Source: Deltaproteobacteria bacterium (GTDB lineage Bacteria; Desulfobacterota; Desulfarculia; Adiutricales; Adiutricaceae). From it: DNA of 25,727 bases. How positions within the stretch are numbered: the first letter of the stretch is position 1; the number at the start of each line of letters is the position of its first letter. The translations under genes were made by a program, and so were the position numbers. The notes below the pieces were generated by a model. The model did no database searches. It saw only the letters and a list, made by a program, of their open reading frames with translations, and was not told the origin of the DNA. Below are positions 8,369 through 16,722 of the stretch, piece by piece. The stretch is taken from the NCBI GenBank assembly GCA_031279155.1, contig JAITJB010000322.1, forward strand, positions 1 to 25,727. The letters are read 5' to 3'.

Positions 8369-8986
8369 GACTGCCTAGGCCGACTGTCTGGCTGGTCAAC
8401 AGGCAAACTACTTTAAAAAAATTAAAGTAATGTCGCAAATCTGCCGATCAGAGTCTCAGAGCTTGGGTGAACCGTCAGGGCTCAAGGCCCAAGTTTGAGC
8501 AACTTAGATCGACTTTGATCTGGCTATAGTCATAAGTAGTTTTAAATTGTATTTAATATAATTGATGGCAGCTTAAGGGCCGAGAAAGGCTGGGACAATT
8601 TGCTGGCTCTAAAATCTAAAAAAGGCCTCAAAACCACTTGAAATAGTTGCTCCCTTTAGGCTAAACTAATTACTGGAGTCCTCAGATTTTTTCAGGCTTA
8701 GCCTGTAAATTTGAGAACCAAAAGCAATGGTGGCCTTATGGGTCAGTAGTTTCAGTTAGGTTGCCAATTTAGAAGGCCTATCAAAAATTTATCTTTTACC
8801 AAAGCTGCTTTCTCCTCATGATTTATATATCCTTGGCGCAATGACTTTTGGCTTGATTATCCCCACCTGTGACGGCGGGTCTAAAGTTTGATCAAATCGA
8901 CAAAGCCTTTGATTTTGGGAATAGATATGGTTTTTAAATTATTAGCCTAATGTTACTTCACCAATTTCCCAAAGGGCTTGTTGATT

Positions 8987-9045
8987 GATTTTCCTTTTTT
9001 TTACCCATTGAGGGTGTAGGGAAATTTTATTCCCTATCCAACAAG
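8987..9045. promoter_or_regulatory. Nested inverted repeats upstream of pilB
   Basis: CTTGTTG (8987-8993) pairs with CAACAAG (9039-9045), enclosing a second stem TAGGGAA / TTCCCTA separated by a six-base A/T loop around 9017-9036. The structure ends 107 bp before the pilB start. It could be a leader-RNA fold or an operator; the sequence alone does not say which. Confidence 0.35.
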
Positions 9046-9129
9046 TTGATTTGTTCTTAAGTCCCACCTAAGTTGGACATGGCTCTATCCTTGTCGTGTC
9101 CACCAAGATAGCGGTCAAATTGTAGTTTT

Positions 9130-9148
9130 TTCCGGCCGGAACCGGAGG
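9130..9148 (+). promoter_or_regulatory. Palindrome overlapping the pilB translation-start region
   Basis: TTCCGGCCGGAA (9130-9141) is a perfect 12-bp palindrome, directly followed by the GGAGG ribosome binding site (9144-9148) four bases before the ATG at 9153. A small hairpin here could affect translation initiation, or it may be a protein-binding site. Confidence 0.45.
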
Positions 9149-9152
9149 CATA

Positions 9153-12100
9153 ATGGCAGAGATATCACGTCGCCGCTCAACGCTGTCAGGCACAGTAAAA
9201 GACCAGAGCTCGGATCATTACAGGCTGATTTTAGGTGAATACCTCTTGAAGGCTGGCCAGATCACCAGAGGCCACCTGGAGGAAGCCACTAAGTGGCTTA
9301 AAGTCCACCCAACTGACTTCATCTCTCGCTTCTTGCTCCGTAAGGGCTATGTGGAGCCCAATACTGTTCCTAGTGTTTTGTCTAGGCAGTACAGTTACCC
9401 CATGGTTAACTTAAACGAGCGGGACATACCAAAAAACATCCTTGATTTGGTGCCGTACAATATCGCCCGCCGGACCATGTCGATCCCCTACCAGACCAAG
9501 GATAATAAGTTGTTGGTGGCTATGTTGGAGCCCACCAACAACAAGGTGGTTGAGGAGCTGGCTAACCTGACTAAGCTTCAGGTGATTCCAGCCGTCATTA
9601 ATGAGCGAGAGCTAATTAACGCCTTCAAGCGCCACTACAATATTGATGATGCCGAAGAAGCCAGCATCATGGCGCCTCTTGACCCCAACGCCGCAGCTGA
9701 AGATAGCGGCCCGGTGACGGTGGAAAACTTAGGCGCTCTCATCTCAGACGCCCTTGACGACTTCTCCTTTGGCGAGTCTAAAGAAGAAGATTCCACCAAT
9801 GACTCCTACTCGGCTGAAAATAGCGCCATCATCAACTTGGCCAATCAGATTCTGGTTCAAGCCGTCCAGTTGGGGGTCTCGGATATTCACATCGAGCCGT
9901 TTGAAAAACAGTTTTATGTCAGGTATCGCACCGACGGTTCGCTCTACAAGCATACAAGATTGCCCTTAGAAATCCGAAACGCCCTCATCGCCCGCCTTAA
10001 GATCATGGCTAGCTTGGACATAACCGAGCGCCGGGTACCCCAAGATGGCCGCATTAAGATGCGCTTGGGCAAAAATAAAGAGATCGACTTCCGCGTGAGC
10101 TCACTACCAACTCTGTTCGGCGAGTCGGTGGTTCTTCGTATTTTGGATAAGTCGGGCTTAAACGTCGATATGACCAAACTGGGCTTCACCCAGAAAAACC
10201 TCGACCAGTTCATGAGAGCCGCCTACCGGCCCAATGGCCTGTTGTTGGTCACCGGCCCCACTGGTAGCGGTAAAACCGTTACTCTTTATTCCACACTTTC
10301 GCTGCGCAATACCGACGACGTCAAGATCCTCACAGCTGAGGACCCGGTAGAGTTTAACTTTCCGGGCGTCAACCAAGTTAACGTCATCAAAGATGTCGGT
10401 ATGACCTTTGCCAGGGCCCTTAAGGCCTTCCTTCGTCAGGACCCCGACATTTGTATGATCGGCGAGATTCGAGATCTGGAAACCGGCGAAATCGCGGTTG
10501 AAGCGGCCATGACCGGCCACTTAGTTTTGTCAACCCTCCACACCAACGACGCGCCCTCCACCGTCACCCGCTTAGTGGACATGGGCGTGGCGCCCTTTAA
10601 CGTAGCTGCGGCTCTGGTTGTCTGCTCAGCTCAGCGCCTCTTAAGGAGAGTCTGCCCCAACTGTAAGCAGCCCATGGCCAAGCTCCCGGTCAATAAGCTC
10701 ATGGAGGCCGGTTTTGACTCTAAGGAAGTCGCCTCCATCCAATTGTGGGAGGGCCGTGGTTGCCCAACTTGCAAGGGGACAGGCTACAAGGGACGCTTGG
10801 GCGTCTTTGAGGTCATGGAAAACTCGCCGACTATTTCCGACGCCATCGCCTCTAGGGTGCCCGAAGGTCACCTCAGGAAGATCGCCCTTAAGGAGGGGAT
10901 GTACACCCTCAGGCAGGACGGGCTCCTCAAGTGCCAGCAGGGCATGACCACCTTAGATCAGGTGTTGGAGAAGACGGTCATCCAAAAGGAAAGTTTACCT
11001 CACTACTTATTGAACCCCGATGAGATGATCTTTGAAAATGGCGATACCATCATCAAAGAGGGCAACACCGATACTTCTTTTTATAAGCTCATCCAAGGCT
11101 GCTTGGAGGTCTTCAAGGGTCAAAATCTCATTGCCGAAATCTCCCAGACTAACACTTACTTCGGTGAGATGAGTTCTCTGGTCGGTTCCAGGCGCAGCGC
11201 GACTATTAAAAGTAAGGGCCGCAGCATTGTTAAGGTCTTCCCTGGCGATAAATTAGGTGAGGTTTTAGAGAACTATCCTGATATCTCTAAGCAGATCATA
11301 GATACCTTGGTGCTGAGGCTCAATGAGTCCAGTAACCGTCTATCTGAGATGATGCAAAACCGCATTGAGCTTGAAAGGACTTACGTCAACCAGCTTACGG
11401 CTACCGTGGGCTCAGCTGGCGCGCCACTATCGAACCGGCCCATTGCCCAGGTCTCCAAGGCCGGGGTTGGCGGTCCTGGCGTGGCCACCGCTTCCAAGCC
11501 CTCGGCTTTGGCCAAGCTAGCGGCCCAAAAGGCGGCAAAAGCCGCCGAAGCTCCTTCTAAGGGTAATGGCGGGGCTGGTCAAGCGGTTATCCGCCCGGTG
11601 GCTAAGCCCGATTCTCATTCGCAGCCCTTCGCCCAAACGGCTTTGGTTACGCCTGTTGCCGCTCAGCCGCCACAGGCCCGCCCACCGGTTAATGACGAAC
11701 CGGTCGAAGTTGAAGTGCTCCCGGAACCCGTAGCTCCCGCTTCGCCGGCCACCCTCAGGGCGCCTAGGCCAGCTTCTCAGACTCAATCGGGCTATAATAC
11801 GCCAGCGACCATTAGGCAGCCTAAAGTTGGTGGGCCCCCGTCCCAACCCGGTCAGACCATACCGCCGACCTTGCGGGCCCCTAGACCAGGTGGGACCCAG
11901 GAAGGTTTTTCTCCCCTCCCGACCCCGAGGCCGCCTAAACCGGCTAGCCAGGCCGATCCTTATACCCCGCCGCCCATCAGGACGGCTAGGCCAGATAATT
12001 CTGAGGGTTACGCTACCCCGCCGACTATCAGAAGCGCCCGAGTTGGGGCGCCCTCAGTCGTGCCGCCAGTCCCGGTCCCGGCTCGTCCGGCCCCGGATAT

Positions 12101-12215
12101 GACCTCCCAGAGGGCCGGTTTTGCTCGTAACCTCATGCCGGCTGACCAAACCCAATTAGTCGTGGTCAAAGACACGGCCCCGGCGGCTAAGATTCTCAGG
12201 GAAGTTCGGCAGTAA
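9153..12215 (+). CDS. pilB: PilB/GspE-type motor ATPase fused to a cNMP-binding domain and a Pro-rich tail
   Basis: The protein has 1020 residues, nearly twice the usual 560-600 for PilB. Residues 1-170 form a GspE/MshE N-terminal domain. About 200-600 is the secretion/pilus ATPase, with Walker A GPTGSGKT at 368-375, Asp box, Walker B region DICMIGEIRD, His box GHLVLSTLHTND, and a zinc-type pair CPNC / CPTC around 500-540. Residues of about 620-750 form a cyclic-nucleotide-binding domain with the phosphate-cassette features FGEMSSL and RRSATI. Residues 751-1020 are low-complexity Ala/Pro-rich sequence with a repeated P-x-T-[IL]-R-x-P-R motif. It would power type IV pilus extension or type II secretion at the inner membrane. 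No other pilus gene is adjacent. GGAGG precedes the ATG. The core call is firm; nucleotide control is inferred from the fused domain. Confidence 0.9.
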   Translation: MAEISRRRSTLSGTVKDQSSDHYRLILGEYLLKAGQITRGHLEEATKWLKVHPTDFISRFLLRKGYVEPNTVPSVLSRQYSYPMVNLNERDIPKNILDLVPYNIARRTMSIPYQTKDNKLLVAMLEPTNNKVVEELANLTKLQVIPAVINERELINAFKRHYNIDDAEEASIMAPLDPNAAAEDSGPVTVENLGALISDALDDFSFGESKEEDSTNDSYSAENSAIINLANQILVQAVQLGVSDIHIEPFEKQFYVRYRTDGSLYKHTRLPLEIRNALIARLKIMASLDITERRVPQDGRIKMRLGKNKEIDFRVSSLPTLFGESVVLRILDKSGLNVDMTKLGFTQKNLDQFMRAAYRPNGLLLVTGPTGSGKTVTLYSTLSLRNTDDVKILTAEDPVEFNFPGVNQVNVIKDVGMTFARALKAFLRQDPDICMIGEIRDLETGEIAVEAAMTGHLVLSTLHTNDAPSTVTRLVDMGVAPFNVAAALVVCSAQRLLRRVCPNCKQPMAKLPVNKLMEAGFDSKEVASIQLWEGRGCPTCKGTGYKGRLGVFEVMENSPTISDAIASRVPEGHLRKIALKEGMYTLRQDGLLKCQQGMTTLDQVLEKTVIQKESLPHYLLNPDEMIFENGDTIIKEGNTDTSFYKLIQGCLEVFKGQNLIAEISQTNTYFGEMSSLVGSRRSATIKSKGRSIVKVFPGDKLGEVLENYPDISKQIIDTLVLRLNESSNRLSEMMQNRIELERTYVNQLTATVGSAGAPLSNRPIAQVSKAGVGGPGVATASKPSALAKLAAQKAAKAAEAPSKGNGGAGQAVIRPVAKPDSHSQPFAQTALVTPVAAQPPQARPPVNDEPVEVEVLPEPVAPASPATLRAPRPASQTQSGYNTPATIRQPKVGGPPSQPGQTIPPTLRAPRPGGTQEGFSPLPTPRPPKPASQADPYTPPPIRTARPDNSEGYATPPTIRSARVGAPSVVPPVPVPARPAPDMTSQRAGFARNLMPADQTQLVVVKDTAPAAKILREVRQ

Positions 12216-12233
12216 AATCTGGATCCTTAACAT

Positions 12234-12370
12234 TTTCCAACTCCCCGGACCCAAACTCCCCGGAGTCATTGCCCGGAATCATGGCCGCCCGGCGTCATTG
12301 TCCGGAATCTTTTCGGCAATTATTTTCGGGAGTCATTTTTGGGAATTATTGTCCGGCGTCATTTCCAAAG
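12234..12370. repeat. Degenerate ~14-bp repeat before the znuA-like gene
   Basis: The motif CCCGG(A/C)(G/A)TCATTG and decayed versions (TCCGGAATC, GGGAGTCATTTTT, GGGAATTATTG, TCCGGCGTCATT) recur about every 13-15 bases. The open frame of the next gene extends back into this repeat from a TTG at 12298, so that upstream extension is probably not translated. Confidence 0.65.
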
Positions 12371-12411
12371 GGGAGGCTCAATTCCGGTTGGGAGGCCACG
12401 GGGGGGGACAA

Positions 12412-13422
12412 TTGTTTGATTTGAGATTTTCTTTAAGGTGGCGGTCAGTTTTTTTGGCCGGCTTCCTAGCTCTTTTATTGACTACGGGCCTCACGGCCCC
12501 TATAGCTTTGGCCCAAGGAAAGCTAGAGAGGCTGGCCTGCGCTAGCTATCCAGTTTGGCTTTTTACCCGCTTTTTAACCTTCGGTCGGGATAACTTCCAA
12601 GTTGAGCTCATAACTAACCCGGCCACCGGTTGCCCCCACGATTTCGCCCCCACGCCAGCCGATCTCAATAGACTAACTCAAACCCATTATCTCGTTAAAA
12701 ACGGCCTCCAGCTTGAAAATTACCTCGATCTGGCCCTTAAAGTGGCGCCATTAGACATCAAGGTAATTGACGCGGGTAAAAGTGTCCCGACGCTTTCGAT
12801 CGTTTGGGGCCGGCTAGATTTTGACGGCGAGTTGGGGCGGTCCATAGGCGGGGAGCTCCCGACCAATGTCCCCAATCCCCACGTCTTTTTATCTCCCAAA
12901 TTCGCTAAGGTTATGGCCGCCAACATCGCTAATGGTCTCAAAGAGATAGATCCCGCCGGCGCCGCCCACTACGATGCCCGGCTAGATCTCTTTAAAGCCG
13001 ATATGGAGGAACTGGAAAAGCTGATAGCTCTTTTCCGGCATACTCATCGCGGCTACAAGGTGGTGACCAGTCACGGGTTTATGGATTACTTGGCCCAGGA
13101 TTTGGGTTTAGCCATCCTAGCCGATCTGAGCCCCTCGGGAACTGAGATCCCGCCTTCGGCGGCCCGCTTAAAACTCCTGTCTAATTTTATTAAGAGTAAC
13201 TCTATTTCAGTTGTCCTATTAGATCCCGAAGCTAACCCGGCGGCGGCCCAGACCTTAAGCCAAGAGACGGGCGTAGCTGTAGCCATTATTGATACGGCCA
13301 CCAGCGGCCCGGCTAATCCACCCATAGACTACTATCAACTAGTCATCAAAGAAGATTTGAACTTATTGTCTAATCTTCTGCCGCCCAATATCCCGACCCC
13401 GGCTTCCGGCGCGACCCCATGA
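12412..13422 (+). CDS. znuA: ZnuA/TroA-type metal-binding protein of an ABC transporter
   Basis: This is the extracytoplasmic solute-binding protein of a zinc or manganese ABC importer, about 336 residues from the TTG chosen here. That start gives a basic n-region, a hydrophobic core and an ALA-Q cleavage site near residue 34, and it follows a G7 run. A longer frame from a TTG at 12298 runs through a repeat and would spoil the signal peptide. The four expected metal ligands are visible: H76 (CPHDFAPTPADL), H157 (NPHVFLSP), H221 (VTSHGF) and D294 (VAIIDTATSG). There is no His-rich loop, which in ZnuA often marks zinc specificity, so Zn versus Mn is open. Its stop overlaps the ATPase start (ATGA), indicating an operon. 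Confidence 0.8.
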   Translation: MFDLRFSLRWRSVFLAGFLALLLTTGLTAPIALAQGKLERLACASYPVWLFTRFLTFGRDNFQVELITNPATGCPHDFAPTPADLNRLTQTHYLVKNGLQLENYLDLALKVAPLDIKVIDAGKSVPTLSIVWGRLDFDGELGRSIGGELPTNVPNPHVFLSPKFAKVMAANIANGLKEIDPAGAAHYDARLDLFKADMEELEKLIALFRHTHRGYKVVTSHGFMDYLAQDLGLAILADLSPSGTEIPPSAARLKLLSNFIKSNSISVVLLDPEANPAAAQTLSQETGVAVAIIDTATSGPANPPIDYYQLVIKEDLNLLSNLLPPNIPTPASGATP

Positions 13423-14126
13423 CTTCCATAACCTTGGATCGGGTCAGCGTGACCTTGGGCCGTTTTACGGCCTTAAGCGAGGTTTGCGCTGTTATCCCTT
13501 CCGGCCAGCAAACCGTCGTCATCGGTCCCAACGGCGCCGGTAAGAGCACACTGGTCCAGACTATCTTGGGTCAATTACCCCACCAAGGAAGCTTAACCTT
13601 CGATCCCCCGAACCCCCGCTTTGGCTACGTCCCTCAGCGCCTAGACTTTGATCGGCACATGCCGCTTTTGGTCAGCGAATATCTGGCCATGGGCCTAAGC
13701 TTAAGGCCGCTGTGGCTAGGCTTAGGTAGCGGAGTTAAGCGCCGGGTTTACGATGCTCTCGCCCAAGTTAAAGCCAGCGATCTGGCTGACAAACCCATGG
13801 GCTCAATTAGCGGCGGCGAAACCCAAAGAGTGCTTTTGGCGGCAGCTATGATGACCAAGCCCGACGTTTTGGTCTTAGACGAGCCGGCCACCGGGGTGGA
13901 CATAAATGGCGAGCAGCTTTTATGTGAGCTCTTAGATGAACTAAAAAGCGAACACACAATTGTCATGGTAAGTCACGATCTGCCGACCGCTAGAGCCCAC
14001 GCCGATTGGGTCATCTGCCTTAACCGCCGGGTGGTAGCTCAGGGTAGCCCCAAGGACATCTTTAAAACTAAAGTCCTAGTTGCGACCTTCGGTCTCCACC
14101 AGGGCCAGTCCGAGGCTTTTTATTGA
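13419..14126 (+). CDS. znuC: Zinc/manganese ABC transporter ATP-binding protein
   Basis: The 235-residue ATPase has Walker A GPNGAGKST at 36-44, Q-loop VPQR (Q73), signature SGGETQR from 131, Walker B LVLDEP at 151-156 and H-loop H186 (VSHDLPTA). It hydrolyses ATP on the cytoplasmic face to drive metal uptake. It overlaps the znuA stop by four bases (ATGA), giving coupled translation, and is followed after 51 bp by the permease gene. Best match in memory is the ZnuC/MntB/TroB group; the substrate metal cannot be told from this subunit. Confidence 0.92.
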   Translation: MTSITLDRVSVTLGRFTALSEVCAVIPSGQQTVVIGPNGAGKSTLVQTILGQLPHQGSLTFDPPNPRFGYVPQRLDFDRHMPLLVSEYLAMGLSLRPLWLGLGSGVKRRVYDALAQVKASDLADKPMGSISGGETQRVLLAAAMMTKPDVLVLDEPATGVDINGEQLLCELLDELKSEHTIVMVSHDLPTARAHADWVICLNRRVVAQGSPKDIFKTKVLVATFGLHQGQSEAFY

Positions 14127-14177
14127 TAGGTTTTTTTTAAAAACGTAGTTTTTTTTACATAAGGTTGGATAATCTAC

Positions 14178-15014
14178 GTGGAGCTATTAAACCCCCTATA
14201 TGCTTTAGCCGGGCTTTTCTACGAGCCGTCGTTTATGCGTAGGGCCCAGGTAGCACTCCTGATGCTAACCTTAACCACTTCGGCGGTCGGCGTTTTGGTG
14301 GTCAACCGCCGGATGGCCTTCTTCCCTGACGCTATTGGCCACTCTATCTTTGCCGGGGTGGCTTTAGCTCTCATCTTAAATTTGGGCGTTCAGCCGACAG
14401 TATTGGTCATGGGCCTTTTGCTCGGCCTTTTGATAACCTTTTTATCTAGGCGCGGCCATCTAGCCCCGGACACGGTTATTGGTCTTGTTTTCTCTGGCGC
14501 CGTGGCCTTAGGCTTGGCCTTAGTTAGCCGCGAGCCCCAAGCGACCTCGGGGTTATCGAGGTTTTTTTTGGGCGACGTTCTAACCGTATCTGACGAACAA
14601 GTTATGGCTCTGGTCATCTTGGTGGTCATCAGCGCCATCTCTCTTTTCTTTTTAACCAACCCTTTGACCTTAGGCTCCATTGGCCCCAAGGTTGGGCCAG
14701 GTCGAGATTGGCCGGACTATTTATTTGGGGCATATCTGGCCGTGGTGGTCATGATAGCCGTCCAGGCCGTGGGCGTCTTACTGGTGACCGCTCTGTTGGT
14801 AACCCCGGCGGCCACCGGCCGCCTTTTGACAGTTTCCTTTAAGGGCATGTTTTGGACGGCCTTAGCCTGCGGCGTGGCCGCCGGCCAGATAGGCTTGTTT
14901 GCTTCCTTTCAACCTAGCCTTAACACTAGCGTTGGGGCCACGGTAGTTATCGTTAACGTCCTTATATTTGGGCTAGCGGCCATTTTCCGGCGGATCTTTC
15001 CGGCCAGAGGCTAG
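14178..15014 (+). CDS. znuB: Zinc/manganese ABC transporter permease
   Basis: The 278-residue protein is almost wholly hydrophobic, with about eight membrane spans, and belongs to the ABC-3 family. It carries the typical N-terminal segment F-M-R-R-A, RRMAFFPDAIGHSIFAGVAL, the central R-x-F-L-x-G-D block (SRFFLGDVLTVS), and the loop QAVGVLLVTALLVTPAATGR. It forms the transmembrane pore for the substrate delivered by the ZnuA-like protein. The start is GTG at 14178, with AAGG upstream. A 51-bp gap with two T-runs separates it from znuC. The three genes form one transporter operon. No Zur box was recognised upstream. Confidence 0.92.
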   Translation: MELLNPLYALAGLFYEPSFMRRAQVALLMLTLTTSAVGVLVVNRRMAFFPDAIGHSIFAGVALALILNLGVQPTVLVMGLLLGLLITFLSRRGHLAPDTVIGLVFSGAVALGLALVSREPQATSGLSRFFLGDVLTVSDEQVMALVILVVISAISLFFLTNPLTLGSIGPKVGPGRDWPDYLFGAYLAVVVMIAVQAVGVLLVTALLVTPAATGRLLTVSFKGMFWTALACGVAAGQIGLFASFQPSLNTSVGATVVIVNVLIFGLAAIFRRIFPARG

Positions 15015-15283
15015 GCTCTTTGTTTGGCTAGACTGTTATACCTAGTTTTTATGCTAGATTTTGCTAGATTTAGATCGATAACTACCCTTGATCTAAAGAG
15101 ATCATCTGACAGTTATAGGCTCTTTTGGGTGTCTGGATTTTCTCCCTGATATGTCGTAAAATAATATTAACTCCCAGAGTACATTTGGCGATACTTCTGA
15201 GGAGTTATGCCTGTTGCTGTTTGGCCATAGTTTCCCTTATTCAAAAGGACGCTCTTTGGCTCACTTAGTCTGAGGCCCTGCCG

Positions 15284-15598
15284 ATGACCGCCCCCCTTCA
15301 TCACATGAATCAATTGATTCTTCATCTGCCAGCCATGGGCGGTTTCGTGGCCGGACAGGTGTCGGCTGGTGAAGAGATCCAGCGCCAAGCAAGACTAGCT
15401 GAGGCTCAGGCTATTTACCGAGATACCGTTGAGCTAGTGGCGGCGGCCAAAGAGACGGTGGCTATTGAGCCCATTCACCCTGAGCTCGAGCGCCGCCCGC
15501 GAACGCGTTCTGGCCGTAAGTTGTGTTTAAACTCGGGCCAAAAAACTGAACCTAAATCCGAATTTATCGTCCAAGCGGTAATCGATCTGAGGGTTTGA
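15284..15598 (+). CDS. Small protein of unknown function upstream of DUF2802 gene
   Basis: This is an open frame of 104 codons ending at TGA. It has no clear signal peptide or membrane helix. Features are a Gly/Ala-containing N-terminus, a charged helical middle (EEIQRQARLAEAQAIYRDTVELVAA), a basic segment near RRPRTRSGRK, and a C-terminus ending VIDLRV. I recall that Desulfobacterota often have a small, weakly conserved protein ending in ID(I/L)(K/R)V just before a DUF2802 gene, which would fit, but this is from memory. GAGG lies nine bases before the ATG; a second ATG at 15305 is possible. Either could be right, and the frame could also be chance. Confidence 0.45.
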   Translation: MTAPLHHMNQLILHLPAMGGFVAGQVSAGEEIQRQARLAEAQAIYRDTVELVAAAKETVAIEPIHPELERRPRTRSGRKLCLNSGQKTEPKSEFIVQAVIDLRV

Positions 15599-15642
15599 TG
15601 GGGAGTTTGGCTCTAAAAAAGCCTTTAAACAAGCTATAAAAA

Positions 15643-15661
15643 AAGCCTTAAGGTAAGGCTT
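15643..15661. terminator. Candidate hairpin between the small gene and DUF2802 gene
   Basis: AAGCCTTA and TAAGGCTT form a perfect 8-bp stem with a 3-base loop, preceded by an A-run. The T-run after it is poor on the plus strand; on the minus strand the preceding A-run becomes a U-run. It is weak as a terminator for the small gene. Confidence 0.35.
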
Positions 15662-15704
15662 ATAATATCCGGGTCCCAAATTGGGGCGGGAGAGGAAAAA
15701 CCAA

Positions 15705-16226
15705 GTGGATCTGGGCGTCAGAGAGCTTATGCTCCTTCAAAGCGTCTTGGAGGCGCTGCTCCTGATAGCCGTAGTTGCTCTCTTGTGGCGCTCTAAAAAA
15801 AAGCCCCCGCAAGTAACGACGGCCATGCCAGAAGATCTCAAGGAGAGCTTTGAGAGGTTTTTAAGCGAATCTAGCCGTTTCGCTGAGTCCTTCCAGAAAA
15901 ATTTGGAAGCTAAAAAAGAGCTTTCCAGTGAATTGCTCTTAAAGCTCGACCGCCGCCTGGCCGATTACCAAAAGTTATTAACGGCCACGGAGGAATCTAT
16001 TGGGGCGGCTGAGAAAAGGCTTAAGGATTTAGACGAGGAAATCCAAAGAAAAGCTCAGTCCGGGGCTAATGAGGCCATGGCTAATCCGGCGGCTCCGGAA
16101 GTCAGGGCCATGGTCTTGCAATTAGCCAAAAAAGGTCTGAGCCTTGAGGATATCGCCGTTCGCGCAAAACTCCATCGGGGTGAGGTGGAGCTGATTATCG
16201 ATCTCGAACAGAGATTTAAAGTTTAA
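15705..16226 (+). CDS. DUF2802 membrane-anchored coiled-coil protein
   Basis: The protein has about 174 residues from GTG at 15705, preceded by GGAGAGG nine bases away; an in-frame TTG at 15681 lacks such a site. One N-terminal membrane helix (LLQSVLEALLLIAVVALLW, about residues 10-28) is followed by a long charged coiled coil (about 45-125). The C-terminal helix-turn-helix-like block (AKKGLSLEDIAVRAKLHRGEVELIIDL) is the conserved part of DUF2802. Its function is not established; in related bacteria it can lie near motility or polarity genes, but none is adjacent here. It converges on the DUF456 gene with 13 bp between stops. Confidence 0.75.
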   Translation: MDLGVRELMLLQSVLEALLLIAVVALLWRSKKKPPQVTTAMPEDLKESFERFLSESSRFAESFQKNLEAKKELSSELLLKLDRRLADYQKLLTATEESIGAAEKRLKDLDEEIQRKAQSGANEAMANPAAPEVRAMVLQLAKKGLSLEDIAVRAKLHRGEVELIIDLEQRFKV

Positions 16227-16239
16227 TGTATAGGAGATT

Positions 16240-16722
16240 TTAGAGCAGTAGCCACACCCAGGTCATAATCAAAATTGAGCCGATGACGAATTTGCCCAAA
16301 CCGCCGCATAAAAGCCCGATTAAGGCTCCGGCGCCAGCTGAGAGAGCTTGCTTTAGTTCGCGGCGGTTAAAGAGCATCTCAAAGACAGCCGCCCCGCCAA
16401 AGGCCCCGATGATGAGTCCGGGAAGATTAAAGACGATTAACCCTGTAATGCCGCCAATGACCGAGCCTATCATGCCGGCTTTGCCGGCCCCGAATTTCTT
16501 GGCCCCCCAAACGGTAGCCAATTGATCGAGGACAAAACTTAAGACCACGATTATAGCGGTAATAATCATGGTTTTCAGGCCGTAACTCTCCCAGTGGTCA
16601 AAAAAACCATAACCTAGATAGGTCAGCCAGATTATTGGTAGGCCAGGCAGGATTGGTAATACCGATCCTAAAAGGCCGACCAGCATTATTAAAAAAGCCA
16701 AGATGGTGATGGCGATTGTCAT
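16240..16722 (-). CDS. DUF456 small membrane protein
   Basis: The 160-residue, strongly hydrophobic protein has about four or five membrane spans. The opening LGSVLPILPGLPIIWLTYLGYG and the Gly-rich repeats around IGSVIGGITGLIVFNLPGLIIGAFGGAAVFE and GALIGLLCGGLGKFVIG match the DUF456 family as I know it; these are glycine-zipper-like helices. No function is established. The ATG at 16722 has AAGGA about nine bases upstream. The gene is alone on this strand between two plus-strand units. Confidence 0.85.
   Translation of the reverse strand: MTIAITILAFLIMLVGLLGSVLPILPGLPIIWLTYLGYGFFDHWESYGLKTMIITAIIVVLSFVLDQLATVWGAKKFGAGKAGMIGSVIGGITGLIVFNLPGLIIGAFGGAAVFEMLFNRRELKQALSAGAGALIGLLCGGLGKFVIGSILIMTWVWLLL

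Larger units (their letters stand above)
8167..9152. other. 1-kb divergent intergenic region between radA and pilB
   Basis: No convincing gene is present; the open frame entering from 8041 is a shadow of radA. The region holds a simple TTGG/GGCT run (8335-8368), a CAGGC/GCCTG hairpin near 8694-8706, a nested inverted-repeat structure at 8987-9045, and a perfect 12-bp palindrome next to the pilB ribosome binding site. It must contain the promoters of both flanking genes, but I cannot place them confidently. Confidence 0.6.

Noticed and set aside
8041..8370. 109-codon frame upstream of radA on the plus strand
   Set aside because: It is mostly antisense to radA's zinc-finger coding part and ends in the TTGG simple repeat.
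11517..11846. Arg-rich frames antisense to or overlapping the pilB tail
   Set aside because: They are shadows of the GC-rich Ala/Pro coding sequence.
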